From positions 1 to 12,454 of the forward strand of contig JASGCR010000033.1 of assembly GCA_030054015.1 (NCBI GenBank): a DNA stretch of 12,454 nucleotides. Reading direction: 5' to 3'. Shown piece by piece: positions 6,187 to 12,454 of this stretch. A program made the position numbers and the translations under genes. Every line of letters starts with the position of its first letter. Position 1 is the first letter of the stretch. The notes below the pieces were generated by a model. The model worked only from the letters and a program-made list of their open reading frames with translations, was not told where the DNA came from and ran no database searches. Origin of the DNA: Candidatus Symbiobacter sp. (GTDB lineage: Bacteria; Pseudomonadota; Alphaproteobacteria; Elsterales; Elsteraceae).

Positions 6187-8760
6187 TTATTTTGAATCTG
6201 TCATTGCGCCAGGTCGCCCGGTTGGTTGGGATCGCTCCTTCGATTCGAGGAGCTTAAAATAACTATAAAGCAATAATGAAATAAGGAACTGCAGCCTTGA
6301 ATTGTCCACTTCTGGCAGGTACTCATCGTCAAATTTCTTTTTATTAATTTTATCGTGTAATTTACATATAGAAGATGATAACAACGAATCCATATGGGAA
6401 TCAACTAAGACAAGCTTTTTCATTGCGATTGCCAAAGCAAATTCCAAACAACCGCTATTTGAAGGTCGTTCAGGATTTGAAAAAATATCTAATAGCATAT
6501 TTTTAAAAAATAGGCTCTCATGGTTAGATTGAGAATATTCTAATTCCGAATAATGCGCAGCCCTTAAAAAAGAGGCTTGCAAAATACTGTCATTATATCT
6601 CAGAAAATTTTCATGAGAAAGGACAACCGGTTCAAAGTCAGTTGAAGAAAGACTACCTTCTTTGTCACTCGTCTTGTCTCGACAAATTTGTAAGATAGAA
6701 GATAACGTAAGAAATATAAATTCATCAGAATATGGAGATTTATTATCATTTTCGGGTGGGGCGAATACAAAACCTTCAGTTAAATTTAAATTGCGGTTAT
6801 ATACATCCTTAAGGAATTTATTCGATTTTATTTCGCCAAAAAATGATTCTAAGCAATCAACATACTCTTTAATTTGATTGATACTTAGGCCTGTTTTATT
6901 ATATTGCTTCAAATATTTCTCATTTTCAGTTGTGGATTCAAGCTTTAAAATAGGCGAATTTATACAATCCTTCGTAATGAATTTATATATATTGTTGTCA
7001 AGGGAAGTTGAATACCACCCGTTATGTGATATAACATCCCCAGTAACAATACGTTGAAAACAACCAAATTGATTTTGATAATTAGGAACCAACATTTGTA
7101 TAAATGATTTAAATGATTCGTGTGTTTCGTTATTGTCATAAACAAAAACACCAACTAAATAATGACGAATTGGGTATTTCGAAATTGAATCAGATTTTTT
7201 CGTTGAATCGATGTACTCCCTTAATGCCCTTGCAATATCGCGGAGTTCCAAACCATTATAAGAAAATCCACAACAAATAACCACTCCTGTGCAATGAATG
7301 AATAGGTCTTTATTTTTGTTATATTCATCCTTTAATTCAGAGCGCTTGATAATCCTAACCGAATCTTTTTTAGACTTATTTAATTCATCCATTACCCGTT
7401 CACTCATAGAACTGGAAAGTTTTTTATCATTTAATTCATCGTCCACGTTAATTATTAAATTAACGCTGTGCGGTACTTTATATTTAACCTGATCGTCAAT
7501 CCAATCATTTAATCCATTATCAATCTTGTTATCATTATTTTCTAATTTAAAAAATGAATTATTAAAAGAATTCGGGGTTTCCTCTCCAGAAAAATTCACG
7601 TTTATATAATGGTTGTGGATATAACCTAACGACGATTTAACAAAAGCTTCTTGGTCTTTTTTTGACACTGTAACAGATCGAGGCTCTTTGCCCGAAGGCG
7701 TAAAAAATTCTCCGAGCATCTTGATTGATCGATAGTTATTCACTTGCTGTGGTTGAGGTGAAAAAAAATTAATTATATGAGAAAAAATACTGTCATCTAG
7801 TATTTCCTTAAGGTTAATAAGTGAGTTAGGCAAAGCAGTTTTATTACCCAGGATCGAAAATACATTGTTCTTTTCTAACAAACTCGCTAATTTTTTCGCC
7901 AAAGTACCGGTTTCACTGACAGATATTAATGAAATATACGGTAGATTGGGCTTGTTAATTAGATCGACCAAATTGTAACTACTATGACTGTGGATGCGAA
8001 TATCAATGTCCTCAAAAGCTTCACGCACATAACTATATATGCCATTTGTATCAATAAACACCACCCTAATTGCTTTGAATTTTTCAAGGCCTAAAATTTC
8101 TATCAACTTGTGCCTTATGGTTTTCGCAACGAACCAATGCTGTGAATCATTGACTGTAATATCTCTAAAATGAAAGAAATACTGGGTGTGGTTTCCCGAA
8201 GGCAATGTAAATCTGTAACCAGATGGGGAGATTTTGATAACATTATTATCTGAAATAAGCTTTTTTATTCCAGAATAAATAATATCTTTAGAGTTCTTTC
8301 CTGCATCAATATTGCACTTTGGATCTAGAAATTCACTAAAAATCTCCACAAAATTATTATCTTCCCACTTTAATAATATATAATTCTTAATAAAATATAT
8401 TTTGCCGTAATCTCCGCGCTTTTGAATATCCTTAATTTCATTTTGAAATGAAGCTTTGTGTTTTTCAACGGATTGACCATGGGTCGAGTCAATTATAATT
8501 ATCAGAACTTCAGGCAATTTTGAAAAATCGGGTGAGCCAGGCGTTTTTCTTAATGAATTAACCAATTCACTAGAAAAGTGACCAAAATCAAATTCACTGC
8601 GATTGCCAGATTCACTGCGATTGTCAAAGCAAGTACATAAGCATTCTATCTCATAGCCATTAATGTCTTTAATGCGCGTACGGAAATTAAAGGTTTTTGC
8701 AACCAAGTAATCTAATTTTGGATCAGCTTTGCCCACAGCCTTTTCGGTAAATTTTGTCAT
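6187..8760 (-). CDS. Large protein with two phosphoribosyltransferase-like segments, partner of a GHKL ATPase
   Basis: This 857-residue protein has no family I can name with certainty. Residues 178-310 look like a PRTase core of the orotate type: G-Y-R-F-T-L-P-S-G-N-H-T-Q-Y near 181-194, a strand-helix unit around 231-250, then Y-I-S-L-I-S-V-S-E-T-G-T-L-A-K-K-L (275-291) where the PRPP loop (VxxDDxxTxG) belongs. The two acidic residues of that loop are replaced, so catalysis is doubtful. A second segment, V-V-I-C-C-G-F-S-Y-N-G-L-E-L-R (493-507), followed by a helix and the strand Y-L-V-G-V-F-V-Y, has the same pattern, again without the acidic pair. Residues 1-170 are alpha/beta with a C-L-C-T-C cluster (40-44); 620-857 is mostly helical. 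The ATG lies one base after the ATPase stop with GGGGGTG before it. A longer start at 8814 would overlap the ATPase gene. Confidence 0.75.
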   Translation of the reverse strand: MTKFTEKAVGKADPKLDYLVAKTFNFRTRIKDINGYEIECLCTCFDNRSESGNRSEFDFGHFSSELVNSLRKTPGSPDFSKLPEVLIIIIDSTHGQSVEKHKASFQNEIKDIQKRGDYGKIYFIKNYILLKWEDNNFVEIFSEFLDPKCNIDAGKNSKDIIYSGIKKLISDNNVIKISPSGYRFTLPSGNHTQYFFHFRDITVNDSQHWFVAKTIRHKLIEILGLEKFKAIRVVFIDTNGIYSYVREAFEDIDIRIHSHSSYNLVDLINKPNLPYISLISVSETGTLAKKLASLLEKNNVFSILGNKTALPNSLINLKEILDDSIFSHIINFFSPQPQQVNNYRSIKMLGEFFTPSGKEPRSVTVSKKDQEAFVKSSLGYIHNHYINVNFSGEETPNSFNNSFFKLENNDNKIDNGLNDWIDDQVKYKVPHSVNLIINVDDELNDKKLSSSMSERVMDELNKSKKDSVRIIKRSELKDEYNKNKDLFIHCTGVVICCGFSYNGLELRDIARALREYIDSTKKSDSISKYPIRHYLVGVFVYDNNETHESFKSFIQMLVPNYQNQFGCFQRIVTGDVISHNGWYSTSLDNNIYKFITKDCINSPILKLESTTENEKYLKQYNKTGLSINQIKEYVDCLESFFGEIKSNKFLKDVYNRNLNLTEGFVFAPPENDNKSPYSDEFIFLTLSSILQICRDKTSDKEGSLSSTDFEPVVLSHENFLRYNDSILQASFLRAAHYSELEYSQSNHESLFFKNMLLDIFSNPERPSNSGCLEFALAIAMKKLVLVDSHMDSLLSSSICKLHDKINKKKFDDEYLPEVDNSRLQFLISLLLYSYFKLLESKERSQPTGRPGAMTDSK
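8592..8627. repeat. 18-bp in-frame tandem duplication inside the PRTase-like gene
   Basis: ATTCACTGCGATTG occurs at 8592-8605 and 8610-8623, an 18-base period. It duplicates six codons and produces the repeat N-R-S-E-S-G-N-R-S-E around residues 47-56, in a polar and probably flexible stretch. Confidence 0.8.
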
Positions 8761-8761
8761 C

Positions 8762-10018
8762 TTACACCCCCATGTCGAGTTGTGGATTTTTACCATCTGA
8801 CTTCTTTGAAGCATTTAAAGGAATTATAATACTTATAAGGCTTCCCGTCACAAGTGCTAATTTTTTTGCTTTGGTTGACCCTGAATTTACATACAAGCTC
8901 TTGAAATTAAAAAGCATATTATCACTTGGCTCATTTTCACTTGCAGAAAAGAAATTATAAAGGCATAACCTACCCGTTCTAATAATAATGATTCCACCCG
9001 TTCTATGTAAATTTTCAAGCACAATTCTGTACCCGAATTCGTCTGGTTTTAGTTCTTTTTGAATATTTTTATTGCCGCTTGCGTTTATTCTTTGCATTAG
9101 AATATTAAATTCTTCATCTATTTCTATATCTTTTACTGATTTCTGAATGTAATGCGAAACAAAACCGTCTCCGCTATCAATAAATGATAAATTGCAAAAG
9201 AAAGTTCCTTTCTCCTTTTTCTCTTGTGAATCAAAAAATAATTCATTTATATTATTCACCAATTCAGGATCAATTTCCTTATCTTTGGTTAGAATCTCCA
9301 ATTTTGACTTAGTCGTTGGAAAATTTAATAATATTCCCTCTATATGTCTAAAAAAATCTTCTTTATCAAGGAAGCTTTTAGTCGCATGCTTTTGTGTATT
9401 GTCAAATAATTCATAAACAAACCTTGCGAATGCCCAATAATCAATCTCTAGTTTATTGTTATTATAAAAACTAGAAAACATAGTCATTAATAAATTTTTT
9501 ATTTCATTTGCATTTCGAACTTGGTATTCTGCTTTTATAGTAAATAATGCGTGAGGAAACTGAAACTCAAGCCCATTAATTTTTTTTCCATGAATACAAA
9601 AAATTGAACTCTCTCCACCTTTTTGAATTTTCCCCATATTTTTTAAGTATTCTTTAGCCTTTTCTATATAATTAATCTCGCCTATGTTAATATTTTCTTC
9701 GCCAATAAAAATATTTTTATAAAATTCCGCGATAACAACAGACGTTGTTGTCAATTCAAAATTTTTAAATAAATCAGCTTTGTTGTTTGATTTATGAAAA
9801 TGTATAGATGGGCCATTATCGCCACTTTGGTATTGCTTGGCATATGTAATCAAAAATTGTAGGCGCATAAAATCAACCAATGCCCCAGCATGTTTAAAGA
9901 ATTCATCTGATTTAACCGCTAACTTACCTAGCTTGTTTTCCTCTGTCATGGAAAGTGCCTTTTCGATCTCGGAAAGGCTTGATAAATCAAGGTAAGTTCT
10001 CTCATTTTTGCCAACCAT
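8762..10018 (-). CDS. GHKL-fold (Hsp90/histidine-kinase-like) ATPase of unknown function
   Basis: The C-terminal half of this 418-residue protein is a Bergerat-fold ATPase. The N box is E203-L-F-D-N207-T-Q-K-H-A212, G1 is D281-S-G-D-G285, and the G2-like part F-G-Y-R-I-V (328-333) leads to G-G (341-342) and a strand I-I-I-I-R-T-G. The domain closes with L-V-T-G-S-L-I-S-I-I-I-P-L (389-401). There is no H-box phosphoacceptor, transmembrane segment or receiver partner, so it is not an ordinary sensor kinase. Residues 1-190 are a mixed domain I do not recognise. It opens a two-gene operon with its own strong promoter. AGGAG lies 9 bases before the ATG, and the next gene starts 1 base after its stop. 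The very AT-rich sequence contrasts with the flanking genes. It could be an ATP-driven switch, an anti-sigma-like kinase or a chaperone-like component; fold call secure, function unknown. Confidence 0.85.
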   Translation of the reverse strand: MVGKNERTYLDLSSLSEIEKALSMTEENKLGKLAVKSDEFFKHAGALVDFMRLQFLITYAKQYQSGDNGPSIHFHKSNNKADLFKNFELTTTSVVIAEFYKNIFIGEENINIGEINYIEKAKEYLKNMGKIQKGGESSIFCIHGKKINGLEFQFPHALFTIKAEYQVRNANEIKNLLMTMFSSFYNNNKLEIDYWAFARFVYELFDNTQKHATKSFLDKEDFFRHIEGILLNFPTTKSKLEILTKDKEIDPELVNNINELFFDSQEKKEKGTFFCNLSFIDSGDGFVSHYIQKSVKDIEIDEEFNILMQRINASGNKNIQKELKPDEFGYRIVLENLHRTGGIIIIRTGRLCLYNFFSASENEPSDNMLFNFKSLYVNSGSTKAKKLALVTGSLISIIIPLNASKKSDGKNPQLDMGV

Positions 10019-10027
10019 CGTATATTA

Positions 10028-10032
10028 CTCCT
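10028..10032 (-). promoter_or_regulatory. Ribosome binding site of the GHKL ATPase gene
   Basis: AGGAG on the minus strand lies 9 bases before the ATG at 10018 and fixes that start. Confidence 0.75.
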
Positions 10033-10056
10033 ATAGATTTTATAAACTCTAGATAA

Positions 10057-10085
10057 ATTATACCCTTGGATTTTTCGATGTGCAA
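10057..10085 (-). promoter_or_regulatory. Near-consensus sigma70 promoter of the GHKL/PRTase-like operon
   Basis: On the minus strand TTGCAC (10085-10080) and a perfect TATAAT (10062-10057) are separated by 17 bases. Transcription should begin near 10050, about 30 bases before the ATPase start codon. Such a strong match suggests the operon is expressed constitutively or is controlled by a repressor or at the protein level. Confidence 0.75.
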
Positions 10086-10358
10086 GTATAAAAAGTACGT
10101 TATCCCCTAAATCAAAATGATTTCAAAAACTTGTTGCGTTGTAACCCCCATTTGATTCAAAATAATTGGGGAGATTATTGCGACCTTATCCCAGACAATT
10201 TCCGTATCATAAACCCTATGGCAATGAGAATTCTTTAGGAAAACGGGGTATAAGTCTGGACATCTTTACACCAAATGAACTATCTCACAACGCGTCCGAA
10301 CTTTTCTCACCGCGCTGCATCGTTAAAAGGATAACCTGCCAAAGGACACCCTCACCCC

Positions 10359-11708
10359 ATGCTCCCCTTCTTGGAAAAAATTGCCAAAGCCCTGTTTCAC
10401 CCGATGCCGCATTTGCCGCATTTTCCTCATGCGCGGGCGATCCGGGTGGGGACGATGCTGACGATTCGCTGGCTGGCGGTGGGGGGGCAATTTCTGACTT
10501 TGATGGGGGTGGTGGGAATATTGCATTTCCAGGTGCCGCTTGTGGCCTGTTTGATTACGATTGCCATATCGGCTTTGTTTAACCTTTATATGCGGATACG
10601 GTGGCGCGGCAATGACTGGCTGACCGAGGAAGAAGCGGGCTGGCAATTAGGCCTCGATTCGATGCAGCTTACGTTGTTGTTGTTTTTTACCGGTGGGTTA
10701 TACAACCCATTTTCCTTGCTTTTGGTGGTGCCGGTGACGATGGCGGCGGCGATTTTGTCGTTGCGTCGTACGGTCGCCATGGTTTTCTGTATTTTGGCGA
10801 TGATTAGTTTCCTCGCCATTTGGCATTTTCCTTTGCCTTGGACGCCGGGCGGGTTGGAATTGCCGAATCTTTATGGTTTTGGCGAATGGGCCGCGATGAT
10901 TTTCGCCAGTTTGTTTATGGGGTTTTACGCTTGGCGGATTTCGTCGGAATCGCGGCGGATGGAGGCCGCTTTGACCGAAACCCACCTCGCTTTATTGTCG
11001 GAACAGCGTATTTCGGCTTTGGGGGCGTTGGCGGCGGCGGCGGCGCATGAATTGGGCAGCCCGCTCAGCACGATTGCGGTGGTGGCGGGGGAATTATTGC
11101 GCGATGATAAATTTGATGCCGCCCATCAAGAGGACTTAAAATTACTTCTCAGCCAAACCACCCGTTGCCGCGAGATTTTAGCCAAACTGGCGCATTTGCC
11201 GGAATCGGCCCAGGATGGGTTGCCGTCATCCTCCCCCGTCAGTGCGGTGATTCAACAACTGCATGAACAGCACGATAAAAGCGATCCCAAAATTTCTTCT
11301 TTGGCATCGCCGCGGCCTAAGATCGAGTTTCACGTCCATCGCCACCCGATTGATCCTTTGCCGGAACCGCATCTGCCGCACCGGCCGGAAATTATCCAGG
11401 GCCTGGGCAATTTGATCCAAAACGCGCTGCAATTTGCCAAAAACCGTGTTATCGCCGATATTAGCTGGAGTTTACGCGATTTAACCATCATTATCGAAGA
11501 TGACGGGCCAGGCTTTCACCCGACCATTTTGTCGCGCTTGGGGGAACCCTATCTCTCATCGCGGGCCGGCCATGATGGTCACATGGGATTGGGGGTGTTT
11601 ATCGCCACGACTTTGCTGCGCCGGTCGGGGGCCAGTCTTAAATTCGCCAACGCCCCCCACGGCGGCGCCGAAATTATCATTTGCTGGCCGCAACAAGAAT
11701 TGGGATAA
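10359..11708 (+). CDS. regB: Redox-sensing membrane histidine kinase RegB/PrrB/ActS
   Basis: This 449-residue protein is the sensor of the RegB/RegA system. RegB autophosphorylates on a histidine when the quinone pool and cytoplasm are reduced, then phosphorylates RegA. Several hydrophobic segments between about residues 28 and 192 form the membrane domain. The family's quinone-sensing motif G-G-x-x-N-P-F is present as GGLYNPF (112-118). The H-box is A-A-A-A-H-E-L-G-S-P-L-S-T-I with phosphoacceptor His230. The redox-active cysteine of the family is conserved as Cys270 in S-Q-T-T-R-C-R-E-I-L. The ATPase domain has G-N-L-I-Q-N-A (350-356), D-D-G-P-G (381-385) and G-L-G-V (410-413). The ATG at 10359 has AAAGGA 12 bases upstream, rather far; an internal ATG at 10404 is an alternative start. 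regA follows after 111 bases, with no senC/prrC between them as in Rhodobacter. Confidence 0.95.
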   Translation: MLPFLEKIAKALFHPMPHLPHFPHARAIRVGTMLTIRWLAVGGQFLTLMGVVGILHFQVPLVACLITIAISALFNLYMRIRWRGNDWLTEEEAGWQLGLDSMQLTLLLFFTGGLYNPFSLLLVVPVTMAAAILSLRRTVAMVFCILAMISFLAIWHFPLPWTPGGLELPNLYGFGEWAAMIFASLFMGFYAWRISSESRRMEAALTETHLALLSEQRISALGALAAAAAHELGSPLSTIAVVAGELLRDDKFDAAHQEDLKLLLSQTTRCREILAKLAHLPESAQDGLPSSSPVSAVIQQLHEQHDKSDPKISSLASPRPKIEFHVHRHPIDPLPEPHLPHRPEIIQGLGNLIQNALQFAKNRVIADISWSLRDLTIIIEDDGPGFHPTILSRLGEPYLSSRAGHDGHMGLGVFIATTLLRRSGASLKFANAPHGGAEIIICWPQQELG

Positions 11709-11738
11709 TTGACGGAAGGATTCAAACGCCTATGAAAC

Positions 11739-11768
11739 TTGCCGTTGAAATAAATCTCAGCCTATGGT
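11739..11768 (+). promoter_or_regulatory. Possible separate promoter for regA
   Basis: TTGCCG (11739-11744) and TATGGT (11763-11768) are 18 bases apart in the gap before regA. The match is moderate. If used, it would let regA be expressed beyond the level set by read-through from regB. Confidence 0.3.
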
Positions 11769-11819
11769 ATGTCTTTGACATTTCGCCAGAAATGACGGTA
11801 CCGACAAGGGAATATGGCT

Positions 11820-12350
11820 ATGACGGGAGAAACTTTATTATTGGTCGATGATGATGCGCCGTTACTAAACCGCCTGGCGCGGGCGATGGAAAAACGCGGT
11901 TTTATTGTCTTTTTGGCGAATTCGGTGGTGAGCGGGGTCGCCCTGGCCGAGCAGAAAAAACCCGATTTTGCCGTGGTGGATTTGCGCCTGGCCGATGGGT
12001 CGGGTTTGGATATTGTCACCGCTTTGCGCAATTTTCGTCCCGATACCCGCATTGTGATGCTGACCGGTTACGGGGCGATTGCCACGGCGGTGGCGGCGGT
12101 CAAAGCGGGCGCGGTCGATTACCTGCCCAAACCGGCGGATGCCGACACGATTGAGGCCGCCTTACGCGCCAATTCCGAGCAAATGCCTGCCCCGCCGGAA
12201 CTCCCGATGTCGGCTGAGCGGGTGCGGTGGGAACATATCCAACGGGTTTATACCCAGTGCGAGCGCAACGTCTCGGAAACCGCCCGCCGCTTGCGGATGC
12301 ACCGCCGTACGTTGCAGCGCATCCTGGCCAAACACGCGCCCAAGGAATAG
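11820..12350 (+). CDS. regA: Redox response regulator RegA/PrrA/ActR
   Basis: This 176-residue protein is the response regulator partner of RegB. RegA-type proteins globally control respiration, photosynthesis, nitrogen and carbon fixation genes in alphaproteobacteria. The receiver domain shows the acidic cluster V-D-D-D near the N-terminus, the phosphoacceptor Asp in F-A-V-V-D-L-R-L (residue 54 here), the conserved Thr in M-L-T-G-Y-G and Lys in Y-L-P-K-P. After a proline-rich linker comes the Fis-type helix-turn-helix, nearly invariant in this family: R-V-R-W-E-H-I-Q-R followed by R-N-V-S-E-T-A-R-R-L-R-M-H-R-R-T-L-Q-R-I-L. I prefer the ATG at 11820 because AAGGG lies 9 bases upstream; the ATG at 11814 (two residues longer) has only 3 bases between them. 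Length fits the family (about 180). Confidence 0.95.
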   Translation: MTGETLLLVDDDAPLLNRLARAMEKRGFIVFLANSVVSGVALAEQKKPDFAVVDLRLADGSGLDIVTALRNFRPDTRIVMLTGYGAIATAVAAVKAGAVDYLPKPADADTIEAALRANSEQMPAPPELPMSAERVRWEHIQRVYTQCERNVSETARRLRMHRRTLQRILAKHAPKE

Positions 12351-12384
12351 GGTTTTGCCAGGGTATTATTGCCAAAAAAAGAAT

Positions 12385-12398
12385 GCGTCATTACCCGC
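12385..12398 (+). repeat. Copy of the dispersed 14-bp repeat end
   Basis: GCGTCATTACCCGC is identical to the inverted complement of 3591-3604, the right end of the hairpin element. No paired arm is visible before the window ends, so this may be a fragment or the left edge of another element. Confidence 0.7.
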
Positions 12399-12434
12399 AT
12401 CTTAAGGAAGGTCTGAATAAGTCGTACTGACCCC

Positions 12435-12454
12435 CCCTTCCTGCTTAGGAAGGG
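12435..12454. other. Hairpin cut by the window edge
   Basis: CCCTTCC (12435-12441) pairs with GGAAGGG (12448-12454) around TGCTTA. Further C residues on the left suggest that the stem continues past the edge. It lies about 85 bases after regA and may be its terminator or a second repeat family; the missing sequence decides. Confidence 0.5.

Larger units (their letters stand above)
10019..10358. other. Divergent intergenic region between the GHKL operon and regB
   Basis: These 340 bases carry no gene. The left part (to about 10175) is AT-rich like the GHKL operon and holds its promoter and ribosome binding site. The right part has the composition of the regB side. A weak 5-bp stem (CCCCA 10146-10150 with TGGGG 10167-10171) is not convincing. 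I could not identify a good sigma70 promoter for regB; TTGATT-17-TTATTG (10152-10180) is the nearest match and is poor. Confidence 0.6.

Noticed and set aside
1861..6800. GAAATTGCGGTTATT occurs at 1861-1875 and 6177-6191, with a 13-base version at 6788-6800.
   Set aside because: Two of the copies are inside coding regions and encode similar residues (N-R-N), and a match of this length is not very improbable by chance in 12 kb. I see no paired structure supporting attachment sites.
8762..10018. Reading the GHKL protein as a standard sensor histidine kinase.
   Set aside because: No H-box, no transmembrane or PAS/HAMP region and no response regulator gene next to it in the operon; regA belongs with regB.
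11732..11851. Small open frame of 39 codons between regB and regA, with GGAAGGA 11 bases upstream.
   Set aside because: It overlaps the start of regA out of frame, has no recognisable features and lies over a possible promoter. It is more likely non-coding.

Overview
The window looks like a chromosomal segment of an alphaproteobacterium. The main evidence is a RegB/RegA-type (PrrB/PrrA, ActS/ActR) redox two-component pair with the family's very conserved effector helix-turn-helix. It sits near a citramalate synthase gene (cimA) and a corrinoid adenosyltransferase gene (cobO), which overlap by 4 bases. The core genes are moderately GC-rich, while one block (about 6250-10175) is strikingly AT-rich and looks acquired.

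Layout, left to right. (1) 1-234: non-coding leader with a hairpin. (2) 235-1179 (+): a cysteine-rich lipoprotein of unknown function. (3) 1432-3316 (-): an AAA/ABC-type ATPase followed by a RloB-family protein, the gene pair of AbiL/RloAB-type phage-defence modules. It has its own promoter, an operator-like inverted repeat and an intrinsic terminator. (4) 3452-3715: a non-coding repeat block with paired hairpins closed by a long outer inverted repeat, then a 14-bp tandem repeat. (5) 3739-6038 (-): cobO and cimA, with cimA apparently transcribed from a promoter so close that its mRNA may be leaderless. (6) 6187-10018 (-): a two-gene AT-rich operon driven by a near-consensus sigma70 promoter. 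It encodes a GHKL-fold ATPase without a histidine-kinase phosphoacceptor domain, then an 857-residue protein with two segments resembling phosphoribosyltransferase (PRTase) cores. (7) 10359-12350 (+): regB and regA. The window ends inside a short hairpin.

How the genes work together. RegB/RegA should sense membrane/quinone redox state and control transcription. CimA makes citramalate for isoleucine synthesis, and CobO adenosylates corrinoids; nothing visible links these two except operon structure. The ATPase/RloB pair is probably an abortive-infection system. The GHKL/PRTase-like pair is the best candidate for an undescribed system. It is compact, translationally coupled, foreign in composition, and lies in the same window as a known type of defence module. 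Its function is inferred from architecture only.
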